A stretch of DNA of 64,000 bases, from positions 744,001-808,000 of the forward strand of contig LSRY02000032.1 of NCBI GenBank assembly GCA_001643675.2. The letters are read 5' to 3'. The notes under the pieces are model-generated. The model made no database searches. It was given only the letters and a program-made list of their open reading frames with translations, and was not told where the DNA came from. Shown piece after piece: positions 34,901 through 45,721 of this stretch (the first letter of the stretch is position 1; each line of letters begins with the position of its first letter). The position numbers and the translations under genes were made by a program. Source of the DNA: Monocercomonoides exilis. Taxonomy: Eukaryota > Preaxostyla > Oxymonadida > Polymastigidae.

Positions 34901-37294
34901 GCTGCTTTCTCGTTTGAGACACCCATTGAAGCGCCTGCTGGTGCAATTGGAGCGAGCCTCGGCGTTGTCTCTTCCGGCGGAGGCGCATCTGCTGAAGTGC
35001 CAGCAGCTGTCTCAGCAAAGACCGGCGCATACGCAGAATCAGCATCAAACCGAACAACAGACGGCATCTGCGAATTGGATGAAGCCAGCTGTGTCTCCAC
35101 TTCAGCCTCCGAGGCATAAGTCGACTGAGAATATGTTGGCACAGAATATGAAGGCGCGGAGTAAGAAGGCGCAGCAAACGATGGAGACGACGAAGAAGAC
35201 GACGATGATGAAGCAGAAGATGATGCTAACGAGACAACTGCTGTTTGCATCTGCTGCTGGGCTTGTGCCACATCGCTCGCGTTGTTGTTCTCTTCCCTCA
35301 GCCTCTGTGCTGCTTCCTTCTTTTTTTCTGCCATCTTCTTCTTAAGCGCTGCCTGCTCCGACATGGAAAGCGGGATTTCCGGCGGCTCGCCCCATTTGAA
35401 CGTGCCGTTCTCAATCATCAAAGCAACCGTCGGATCGCTTGGTTTGTCCCTCTTCTCGATTTTCAGTTCAGGCAGAACAAGAAAGTCCCGAATTCTCGTT
35501 ATGGACACGTTGATCAGTCCAATCCCCTGGAAAATCATGGGCAGCATTGTCGTCGGCTGCGTCATCAACGTCAAAAACCCCAAATTAGCCATCACATACA
35601 CCGCAAACATGTCTTGCGTAATGTTGTTTGTGAAGATGTACACTGAGAACGTCGCAAGATTCACCAGCTGCGGCGTCACACGCATTATCGCATTCATAAT
35701 CTGCATAATCGTGATCATTGACTTTGCCGAATCTATCTGCTTTCCCCTCGGCTCGTTGATTTTTGCGACAAACGCTTCTTCCAGCCCGGTGTATTTCACT
35801 ACTCTCATCCCTTGGAGTGTTTCGTTCGTAATCTTCGTGCGTGCATCGTTAAGATTAAGATAGCTCTTCATTCTGGCCATCATGATCGTCACACATACAA
35901 TCTATTTAAAATGCAAAAATAAAAAAATGCAAATGTTCGAAAAATTCAAGAAACGTTCAAGAAACATTCGAATAATCATGATTATTACTTCAGAAGAAAG
36001 ATAAGTTTAAAAATTCAAACCTCAACAGGGAGGAGTATGACAATAACAGCCACAGCAACAAGTGTCGAAGCTCCGAAGTCTGCAATCAAGAAGCCGAATG
36101 GCACAAGGATCTGAATTGGAATCCAAAGCATCATCAAAAACATCGGAATCATCTCTGCCACATTCCGCGCATCCGTGGAAATAAGCGTAAGAAGTCTCCC
36201 TGTATCGATGTTGCTCTGCGCTGTGATGTTCAAAAGGAGTGTCTTGCTGTAGATGGCCCCAGTAAATGCTGCACGAATTTGCGCCGCAAAATGGTAAAGC
36301 AGCCGATATCCGCATCCGTCAAGCAGCGCATTCAGAATGGGGCACAGCATCAGTATGATTCCTGTTGCATATGGAAATGTGTTGGATCCAGCCATTCCGT
36401 TTGTTGAGTCATAGATTCCCTTGGATGTCACTGCTTTCAAAACCTCTTTCATCATGATTGGCTGCACCAAATTGAATCCGGTTCTAAAATTACATGTTGA
36501 GGCCCCGTGAAAATAGCAGCGAGTGATTTTCGAAAGGATGAAGGAGAAAAGGAAAATATTCGAAAAAACAAAGATAATTATGGTAATTTTGATTTAAAAA
36601 TGCCTTTAAAAAAAAGACGGCATACGCCAGTAACTGCAGAAAGAGACCAAATACTATTTCTGGAGTGATTAAAGATTTTATGACAGTCCCTGCAAGCGGT
36701 GGAGGCTTTATTTTTTTCATTGTATATCTAGAAAAAAGTTAGTTTGAAAATAAAGGAATTGAAAGCTTACAAGGTTTTAAAGCGAAGCAAACTCTGGATT
36801 TTCAGCTTTCTTTTGCTCTTCTTCAGCCTTCTCTTGCACATATTTTGCGTAAAGAGGCCCCCAGGCAGCAATAAACTTTTTGGAAACATTTGCTGTGTTG
36901 TCCTTTTGATGCACTTCATAAATGTCATCGTCGGAGAGGGGCTTCCGCCGGCACACAAAGGGGAAGAAGAAGCAGAAGAAGAAGTTCCAAAGGCAGAATG
37001 AATTTTCTTCACGATTTTTTAATCTTGTGTATTCCTTTGGCTTTTCTTCGGCAAGGGTGACTTCTCCTTGCAGTTTTTTATCGGCAACGTTCGACTCCAT
37101 TACCGCGTATTTTTCAAGCTCGATGTTCTTTTCCGCTGCTTCGTTTTTTCTTCAAAATTCGGATTTGAATCAGGCTTGTCATTTATATGGTTCAAATCGG
37201 ACCGTAGCTTATAGCTAAGTATCTTAGATATTGTATTGGTATCTGACATATCGTGTGTTGATTGCTCGATGAAATGAAAATTAATTTGGCCCAT
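31981..37294 (-). CDS. ABCC/MRP-type ABC transporter, left copy, frameshifted in exon 1
   Basis: Exons 37294-36793, 36727-36626, 36483-36021 and 35901-31981, mirroring the right copy. The product is a full ABC transporter (TMD1-NBD1-TMD2-NBD2) that would export conjugates or drugs. Against the right copy one base is missing from a homopolymer (six T at 37144-37149, seven A in the partner), so translation from the first ATG stops after about 64 residues. A downstream in-frame ATG at 37100, equal to Met65 of the right copy, precedes every membrane and nucleotide-binding element, so a slightly shorter, possibly functional protein remains possible. Three substitutions distinguish the proteins in the second half: Gly/Glu, Gln/Pro and Glu/Val (left/right). 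All splice sites are kept. Confidence 0.8.
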
Positions 37295-38339
37295 ATTTTT
37301 GGACTCTTCGGAAATGGCCCATCGGAAAAATGGAAAATTAGTATTATATTAATATGGGTTTAGAATTTTTTTTTTTTTTTTTCGTGGAAAAACATATGTT
37401 TATTCAGAATTAAGACAATGTGAGTATGCACGTGCACATATCTGTGTGATCATCACTTTCGTTAGCTTTTATAAAATAATTATTGCCCCATATATAAAAT
37501 TTACAAAAGAATTAAATAGGTGATAATTTTTTTTAAAAAAGAAAATTCAAAATGAAAAAATGGAGCAAAACTGGCTCCGCAAAGAAGTAAAATAGAAAAA
37601 TAAAGCTTGACGAAGAGCAAAATTAACGCAACGCGAGCGAGGATGACAAAGGAACCCAAAGGCGTTAATTATTTCTGAAAAGATGTCAAATATCGCAATG
37701 TGGTCTCCGTGCTGATGAACAAGAAGACACCAGACTGAAATGGGACAAGGAAGAAAAGCAGAAAGAGTTCAATCGGTCTTTGACGAATGCACAGATGATG
37801 ATACAGGCAGAAGATGAAGCAATGAGATTTTTTAGATTTGCATGCTTGTTCGTGCAGAGTCAGTCTTGTTCAGCCAATGACGATAACGAGGGGGATGCTT
37901 CGAAGCGATCCGGCATGCTGATTTTCAGTCTGCGTGGTTGGTTTTTGGGGAGAACGAGTAAAATGGGTTGTATGCTCTGCTGACAAAGAGGCCATCGAAG
38001 CAATTGAATCGGAAAAGTGCGCAGAAACGGAAGTTAGTGTGTTTGACCCAGCAGCAAATAAAATGCGAATATTCGAGGAAGATAAAGGAAGATAGGAGGA
38101 ACGAATGCGGAAAAGATGTTCTGATACCAAGAAGAAAAAGGCAAAGAATCCAAAATGAACAAAGAAGAAGGTGATGAAAATTGGAAGGAGATGACAACTG
38201 CTAATTGGAGAAAGTGAGAGCGGTAAAAGGGAAAATGACGCCATTTGCGCTGAATATGAAATTAAATGTGCAATCAAAACGCAAGCATTTTGATTTACAA
38301 GAAAACATTCATTCACTTTCTTCTCTTCGATCTGAGAGT
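37295..38339. other. Inner flank of left arm with decayed coding remnant
   Basis: About 1 kb between the transporter start and the palindrome centre. It holds a run of 17 T (37366-37382) and, at roughly 37700-38100, plus-strand stretches that read like Lys/Glu-rich protein (for example RLKWDKEEKQKEFNRSL and DKEAIEAIESEKCAETE) but in different frames and with stops. I read this as an old, decayed gene fragment of unknown origin. The same sequence is in the right arm at 47079-48167. Confidence 0.5.
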
Positions 38340-38377
38340 ATCACTTAAGGGTCAGTTACGGCGAATCTGAAGATAGA

Positions 38378-39288
38378 ATGCTCACAAGCTCCCCACTCAG
38401 CACTGGACCCACGTTGAATTCTGCCACATTTTTGATGTCAGATGGAACTCCGGGAGAGATGTTTTCGAGGATGATTTCTCATTCCAGTTCTGAATTTTCC
38501 CAACAGATTCCGGGAGCTTCAGAAGTAAAAGAAAGCCATGACGAGGATAGTTTGCTGTTAGAAAAAAGCTATAAAACAATATTTCTCAGAGATCCGGATT
38601 GCAACTTATGTGATATGGATTTACCAGAAAGATATTTGGTAGATCTTATTATTGACCTGAAGAAAGATGATTTAAGTCCTTTTCTGCCAAAGGCTCCTCC
38701 TGCAGCTTCGAGAACAGATAATTGGATGAACGACACATTGGAAAAGGCAGGCGAGCGAACTGAAGCATTTCTATATCAAGCCATTAAAATTCTGCTTTTC
38801 ACACATGCGAAATTAAAAGAAAAAGATGACGAAAAATGATCAATTGCAGATGCAATTTTATTAGTTTCAGAATCGCTGAAGGAAGCAAGATCAGTATGAA
38901 CTCAAGGAAGATTCGGCTATAGGGCTGCTGCACATATGAAGGAGAGCTCAGCTACCAGTCTTCTTTCTCAAAGGCAATCAGAATTTCTTCAAGAATGGTG
39001 AAAAACAGAAAAGAGTCAACAATTCAAGCTGCAAACAACGAGCTGGCCTATGAGAAGAAGTTCGATAAGATCCAGAACAATTCCAAACAGAAGATCAGTA
39101 AGCCACAGATTTTTTCAAGAAGCTCCCCGGTTGTCAAGACAACAAGACCAAATCAGGCTGCGACCAAGAGCTTCAGGTTTCGCTTCAAGAAGACAATCAG
39201 GGGAGTGAAAATTCCAATAGAGAAAACGAACAGCATTCAACAGCCCGCAGAAGTCCGACAAGAGAAAATGGTTGGAGGAAGAACTTGT
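38378..39288 (+). pseudogene. DIRS-like retroelement gag-like ORF (decayed)
   Basis: First ORF of the retroelement in the palindrome centre. Frame 2 from the ATG at 38378 reads as a helical protein but has TGA codons at 38837 and 38897. Near 38993 the coding signal moves to frame 1, as if one base were lost, and runs as a Lys/Arg-rich C-terminal segment up to a GGR motif that in DIRS elements precedes the RT domain. No CCHC knuckle is seen. Assignment as gag rests on position rather than similarity. Confidence 0.55.
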
Positions 39289-39291
39289 TAA

Positions 39292-41154
39292 TTTCGAGAA
39301 GAATGGGAAAAAATTGGAGGAGCATGAATTATTGGGAAAGGAGTAATCCTTGTATGGAGGAGCAAAGCCGTGAAGGAATCACTCAAGAAAACAGGAGTTT
39401 TCAACCCTTTGGAGCATCAGAGTCAAGAAGCCCAACAAGCCTTTTCAGAGATGATCAAGAAGCAGCTGGAAACAAATATCATCAAGCCAATTCACAAGAA
39501 GGATGTGAAGCATTTGAACCCAGTGTTTGTTATCAGAAAGAAAGACGGTGGCTGGAGGCAAATCGTGGATTGTCGAAGACTGAACAATGCAATCAAGACG
39601 ATTTGTTACAAGCAAGAAGACCACAGAACAGTGGAGAAAATTATACAAGAAAAGGATTACGCAGTCACATTGGACTTGAGCCAAGCTTATTATCTAATAA
39701 ACGTCAGCGAAGAATTATCTCCATTCCTTTCGTTCGTTTTCAAAGGAAAATACTACGCTTTCCACGGAATGCCTTTCGGATACAAAGATGCGCCTCGAAC
39801 GTTCACAAAAGTGATAAGAAAAGTTCTGAAATACATGAGGGAGAAATGGAATGAAAGAACAATTGCAAACCTGGACGATATTGTTCTTCTTCATCAAGAC
39901 CAACAGGAACTCAATATGATTGTGGAGAAAACTCTTTCGATGTTCAACAAATTGAGACTATTGGTCAATTCAGAAAAATGTCATTTAATTCCAAGTTAGC
40001 AGTTCAAATTTTTGGGTTTCCAATGGGATACAAATCAGTTTGTTGTACAGATAGAGGAATCGAAGAAAACCGAGCTGATGAAAGAGTGCAAGAAATGGAG
40101 GAGGATTGTCCAGAACAACAGAGTTGTTTTGATAAAGAAGTTTGCCTCGTTGATAGGGAAACTGAATGCAACCAGATTCGTGTCATAAGAAGCCTCCCTG
40201 AATTTGTCACAACTGTTCAAACTCCTAAACAAAGCTTTGAGTCTGAATGGATGGCAAGGAAAAATGCGCGTGAATGCGTCGATTACAAATTGCCTCAGGA
40301 AGTGGAGCGAAAGGCTGAAAGTGAACCAACCAAGGAGATTGAATCCAGTGTTTCGACCAGAAGCAATTCCAACGACAGATGCATCAGGGTTTGCCATTAG
40401 CGCAACACAAAAAGTCAACAATCAAATGCTGGACTTTCACAAACCTCTTCCACCTCCATTCAGAAACCAAAGTTCAAATTACAGAGAGCTATTCGCTATA
40501 AATCAAGCCATCGCGCATTTCCCAAATTCCATTCGAAATCAAGAAATAAGAAATCTGCTTATTTGATCAGACAACACAACAGCAGTTAACAATCTGAATC
40601 AACGGGGAGCGGGTCCGAATCTCAGAACCCTTCTGAAGAAAATATGGAATCAAATCCAAGTGCTGAAAGTTGTTGTGAAAGCTCAACATATTCCCGGAGA
40701 GAGAAACGTCAGAGCTGATGGCCTATCGAGATTGGCAAAAGGAGGAGATTACGAAGTCGAAAAAGAAGAACTCGAAGAGATCACCAATCAGCTTCAGATG
40801 CACATCACACTCGATGCCTTCGCAACAAAAGAAAACACAAAATCAACGAGATGGTGCAGACCAGGAAGCAATTTAAGTCAAGACGGGTTACATATTTTTT
40901 GGAGAAACGAGACAGTTCTTGCGCATCCCCTGATTTCTTTGATTCCAGCAGTTATCCGAAAAGCCATGACGGAGGATGCTAAAGTTATTCTTCTTCTTCC
41001 CGATTGAAAGGGTCAGATATGGGAACCTCTCCCGAACAACACAAATCACATTTCCTTGACATGGAGGAGATCTGTGGTGATTATCAAGGAACGAATATGG
41101 ATGAAGTTAATGAATGAAACTCTCACTTGGGAGATCGAAAATATGTTGAATTAA
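39292..41154 (+). pseudogene. DIRS-like reverse transcriptase-RNase H (decayed, frame kept)
   Basis: One frame carries the RT and RNase H of a DIRS-type element. RT landmarks are the W...I..G lead-in, PVFVIRKKDGGWRQIVDCRRLN, DLSQAYY, FHGMPFGYKDAPRTFTK and NLDDIVLL in place of YxDD. A FLGFQWDT block ends the RT. RNase H residues are D in TTDASG, E in NYREL, D in SDNTTAV and D in VRADGLSR. The DIRS-typical DAFAT...block and the segment ending KGQIW follow. The frame is interrupted by TGA 39325, TAG 39997, TAA 40186, TGA 40564 and TGA 41005 (a further TAA at 39289 sits at the gag junction), yet I see no frameshift over 1.8 kb. It cannot be translated under the standard code. Confidence 0.8.
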
Positions 41155-41538
41155 TCTATATGTGTGATTTTTAATGAGATCATAAAATCGTTGCATCGTT
41201 GATCTTTCATGAGTAATTTTTTTTGTTGTTAAAAATTTTCAATTAAAAAATATATTTGAAAATCTGAAGAAAGATCGTTGAAAAACTTGAAAACATGCAA
41301 TTTATCGATGACATTTAATAAAAAAAGTGATTGAAAAAATGTTGTGGTATGCTTGATAATTTAATTTTCTTTTTTCCGTGAAAGTTTATGTATCGGATAA
41401 GAAAAAAGAAAATGAACATTTTCTGCGGAATAGAAAATATTATTTTTCTCAGTTACAAGGTCAGTGACCGCGGGAATTGATGATGGAATTAGGCAAGATG
41501 ATTTTTAAGAAAAGCATCTGGGAAGGAGATGCAGCAAT
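41155..41538. other. A+T-rich segment after RNase H
   Basis: 384 bp of A+T-rich sequence between the TAA ending the RT-RNase H frame and the next open frame. Nothing recognisable. Confidence 0.5.
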
Positions 41539-41598
41539 TTGATTGTCGAAAAAATATTTAGATGTTTGTATTTTTTATTGTTCTTGTTTATCTTAAAG

Positions 41599-42063
41599 AT
41601 GTTTCCATCCATGGACTTCTCAGAGTGCAAGAATCTGATAAATACTGTAAATAGTCATTCCTTTGCTTTTCTGAGGAGAACATCAGAAGGAAGGTGGATT
41701 CCGAGATACAACCAGCAAATGAGAATTGAAGATTTTCTGTATTCAATTGGGAGAGGGGATGAAAATAAATTCAATTTAAAAGCATTTGGAAGAGAGGGGA
41801 AATTGAAGAAGAATGCCAACAATTGGACAGTTATTGGAAAGAATAAAATTTGGAGATATTTTTCAGAAAAGAAGTTGATGAAAACATCAAAAGCAGAATA
41901 TTTATGAGGGAATAAAGAAAGATGGAGAAAGGAACGCTGGGAAACAATGGAAAAGGAGAATGGCAGCATCAGTGATTGGGCAATCTTCTGCTTATGCAAT
42001 AGGGAGGGTGTATGTGTTCTTTTGAGGAATTTTTATAATCAATGCAACACTAATTATTTTTAA
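41599..42063 (+). pseudogene. Unidentified ORF within the element, one internal TGA
   Basis: From an ATG at 41599 the frame runs to a TGA at 41905-41907 and continues in the same frame, still protein-like (rich in Trp, Arg and Glu), to a TAA at about 42061. The first part is a compact basic domain with several aromatic residues (EGRWIPRYN, RIEDFLYSIG, NNWTVIGKNKIWRYF). I do not recognise it. Its position between RNase H and recombinase suggests an accessory element gene or part of an insertion. The in-frame TGA resembles the pattern in the neighbouring element genes. Confidence 0.4.
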
Positions 42064-42163
42064 TTATATATTTTTATTTCCATTACAATCGACAGTTTTG
42101 ATTTCGAAGAGCGCCATTCCCAGGGACAATCCATTTTAAACGGAATTTTTTCAAATCATGTGA

Positions 42164-42276
42164 TTTCTTCTCCTTCTCCTTCTCCTTCTCCTTCTCCTTC
42201 TCCTTCTCCTTCTTTCTTCTTCTTCTACTACTACTACTTCTTCTTCTGCTTCTGTTGCTTCTGCTTCTTCTTCTTC
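42164..42276 (+). repeat. Pyrimidine microsatellite (TCCTTC / TCT / ACT)
   Basis: Tandem CTCCTT units (about 42166-42212) grade into TCT, ACT and GCT triplets. In the frame of the following gene copy the 3' half encodes Ser/Thr/Ala runs, while the 5' half would encode only Leu. It probably marks the truncated 5' edge of that copy inside a serine-homopolymer region. Confidence 0.7.
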
Positions 42277-44973
42277 AGATGACCAATCAGCACAGCGAAA
42301 GCTCGCCCAATCACAGAAATCGCCAAGGGCACTCAACAACAACTGCACACCACAAACACAAATAACTCCATCTCGTGCCCGTATCTCTTATCTCCCACGC
42401 TCAGCTGTCTATCAACCCAATTTAGAAGGCTTTCTGGTTGTTTCCTTCAGCAACACGTCAGAACTGACCCAGCACTGCATATCTTTGCTGAACATGTTCT
42501 TCTGCAAAGAGCAGCCGAAGCGAGGCCTGCTGTACCTGAAGATTGAGCCGATTTCTTTCGCTCAAGCAAAAGAATACCAATTAGTGGACTCTTAGGGCTG
42601 CACAATGAATCTTTTGGGAAGGATAGCGTGGATCTTGCAGAAGGAGGGGATGGAGACTGTTAATGGGACAGAAATAGATTCATTGGTTGATCGGATGCAC
42701 AAGACAACAAGGCTGGTCATCAACATCAACAAGGAAGACTGCACACGCATATACAGCCAGCTGTCGCTGTTCAGACGTGAAGCGAATGTGATCTGCACAC
42801 AGCAGATGAACCAGGAGATCCTCACTCAGATTTCGTCGAACTTGCTCAACCCGTTTTTCTCGATGATCATCCCCACACTTGTTCAGGAGGATGCGATACA
42901 CCAACTAGCAACTTCGGCATCTGCACAGGCAAATGGCACAGACAGCGAAAAAGGCAGCAGCAGCAGCATAAGTTGCAGCGGAAACAGTGGAGGAGGAGGT
43001 GGTGGGTATGGCACAACTGTCTTGCCGGCCTCTTCTCCGCTTCTATCTTCATTTGGACAAACTTTTCCGTTTTCCAGTGCAGCTGGGCAGATAAATGTGC
43101 CGGATCACCTCGCCTCTTCTGGTTCAATGCCTGATTCTGTGCAGGTTCAATGTGCAAAGACGAAATCGATCAGGCAGGTGATTGTGAACACGCTGACACA
43201 CATCTACCGACAAGCAGTGAACTTGTCACAGACACACAGTTCAAAGAGTACGACGTGGGGGTTCACAGGGAGAGACACGATATCTGGCTCGTACTTCATA
43301 GAGAACTATTCACACTCAGAGTTTGTGGAGTTTGTGGACTACTACTGCAAGGCGTTGATGCACAGCATCCGGGCGATGCAACAGCAGATTGTGTCGTGTA
43401 AGTCGACAATTTTGATCATTGAGCATCTCCAGACACACACAAACCTCCTCCAGCAGCGCATGTCACAGACACAGACTTTACTGCAGAACCAGAATGCGAT
43501 TGATCTCTTGGAGCAGAGAGATTCGTTGATCAGAAGGACGATTGATACAACACAGAGGCAGATGGATGTACTGAGTGCAGAACTGGAGAGGATCGAGGAG
43601 ATGTTACATTTAGAGTCACCTGGGCAGCCGTCAATGGAGGAACAGCTGCTAATAGGCGCTGTGAAGCAGTCGATGGACACCATCCAGCCTGTCATCCCCA
43701 CCATCACCACCACTTTCCGTGCGTCGGTTTCACTCAACGTGTATGTGGAGCGGCTGAGCAACCTGTGCATCCTGTTTGTGATACGCGACGGCATCCTCAT
43801 TGAGCAGTTTCGGGACATTCAAACAGTTGAGATGATCCACATGACGTCGAATGTGGATTTTCTCTCTGTTTCCCTGGAGACGGTGAAAGAGGTGAACATG
43901 CGGCTGGATACTTAAGTGTGCTATCACGAACTCCCCGTGCTGCCATCAACCGCGTGCGGCTGCTGTTCCGCTGGCTGAAGAACCTGTACTTCTTGGTGAT
44001 CCAATCAGGGACGTTTGACGAGGTGGATAGGAGGCAGTATCAGCTGTCGTATACACTTGTGATCAAAGAGAGCAGGAGGGAGAAGTGTCCCGATCTGATT
44101 GCGCAGATGGAGAACGAAAGGGCCCAGATCCGGAGGCACATCGCAACCATCACGAAGAGCAAGTTTGCGACAGAAGAGACAGTGCAGAGGGGAAAGACGC
44201 TGCTCATTCGTACCGAAGAGCTGTCTTATTCTCTGAACAAGCTTCTTGAGAGCCTTTTTGCTGGCTTGTCTTCGCTCAATCATCAGATGCGCACAGTTCT
44301 TGGGGATGTTATGTTCACGTGTTGTGTGTATGTGCTCACTAACAGATTCAATTTGCAGATAAAGTCGCTGTTTTTGAGGGACAATGTTATCCACGAGATC
44401 AGAAAGAACCACACCCCACTCTCAAGACACCCGGACTCCCTCACATTTATCGTCACTTCTTCATTCAACCGCATGTACTCCATCAAAAGTGACTCATTCG
44501 CGAACCCAATGGCAGAAAGACACAGAATGTCGACGATGAGGCTGATCCCAGAGCTGGAGAGAGAATATGAGGTGGATGCCATCAGCGAGAAAAGCTTCGA
44601 AATCGATGCAGAAACTGCACTGCGCCTGGAAAGCATGTCGTCTGCGAAGCAGCTGTCAGATACAGCGTCAGTCTCAATATCAGCATCATCTGCAGTGGCA
44701 GCGGAAGCGGAAGTGGAAACAACAGCTTCTATACAGCTGGCTTCTTCTTCTCATTCTCCAGCCATCACCTGCTCTCCAAGCATCACCACCACTAGCAGCC
44801 AGACATCTGAAATTGTTATCCCTCCACAGTCATACTCATCTTCCTCCTCTTCTTCTTCCTCTTCTTCCTCTTCTGCCTCATCTTCCTCCTTTTCCTCTTC
44901 TTCTTCTGCTCTCTATCATGCATATTGCACTATAATATGCAAAAAAAAAAAGATTATGCATTATCAAGATTAG
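42277..44973 (+). pseudogene. Truncated, broken copy of an unidentified coiled-coil gene
   Basis: Codon use and Ser runs resemble the host genes, not the A+T-rich element. Coding-like sequence starts inside a Ser microsatellite with no ATG, is interrupted by TAG at 42593-42595, resumes at once (ATG at 42605) for 436 codons to TAA at 43913-43915, then continues in another frame to 44973. So there is at least one nonsense codon, one frameshift and a missing 5' end. The protein is mostly helical and Gln/Glu/Arg-rich (for example around 43440-43600), ends in a Ser run and is followed by A11. I see no introns, although most host genes nearby have them. The family is unknown; a captured or retroposed host gene fragment is inference. 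Confidence 0.6.
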
Positions 44974-45721
44974 TAAAGCATTTGCTCCTTTTAAAAAATT
45001 CTTTGAAAGAAAACGAGTGTAATTAGAAAAAGATGAACAAAAAAGAAAAAGGAAAATAACCTCAACAAAAAGATGCGATTCATGATTTGATTCAAAAAAT
45101 GATATTTATCATTTTGAGTTTTTGATTTCAAACCTTTTGATGTTTTAATTGCAGATAATATTTGTTTTTAAATAAAATATATGTAATCAATTAATTTGTT
45201 CGAATATTTGATAATAGTTTTTCATTCATACGTATCATTGCTTCTATATTTTCATAACTATTAACTTTCAAAAAATTATACAGGATTAACGATTTTTCAC
45301 CTTTTCGTATTTTCAACTCATTGAAATGTTGAAATGTTTATAATTATTCAAAAATTCAAAATTTCTATTCAAATTAATGAAACAAAAAAGGTCAATATTT
45401 ATGAAAATAATTGTTTGACACAAATTACAACTGAAAGATAATTTTTTAAAACAAAAATGAAAAGTTAGTTAATAGTTTATGTAATAACGATCTTATTGAA
45501 ACTTAAAATTCGTTGATATGTGAAATAAACACAAATGTGGAATTAACAAAAATGAATGATGGAAACAAAATGATCAATTTTGATTTTTTGTGGGACAAAA
45601 TTTTTGTTGTGGAGTTTTTCAAAAAAAACACACATTTGTTATTCAAAATATAATTATATTTCAATAAATAACTTTTTTTTACCAATTCCATCTATCATAT
45701 TTGAAGAGTCGATTTTAATGA
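44974..45721. other. A+T-rich segment before the recombinase
   Basis: About 750 bp of A+T-rich sequence with many stops in all frames. No gene, RNA or repeat that I can support. Confidence 0.5.

Larger units (their letters stand above)
31363..38339 (+). repeat. Left arm of 7-kb inverted repeat
   Basis: 6,977 bp that match 47079-54100 as reverse complement. Outside the poly-A and one-base indels, left plus right coordinates sum to 85463. Outer homology starts abruptly at TTATCTCG (31363) and inner homology ends at TCTGAGAGT (38339). The arm carries a whole ABCC transporter gene, its flanks and a decayed coding remnant. Differences between the arms are few and mostly lie in one 0.5-kb patch. 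Confidence 0.95.

Noticed and set aside
42164-42276. CRISPR-like or satellite array at the pyrimidine repeat
   Set aside because: It is a pure 3/6-nt microsatellite without spacers. No spaced direct repeats were seen anywhere in the window.
42605-44973. Two intact neighbouring genes (42605-43915 and 43918-44973)
   Set aside because: The second has no ATG and begins within three bases of the first stop in another frame, and coding-like sequence also runs upstream of the first ATG through a TAG. One broken gene explains this better.
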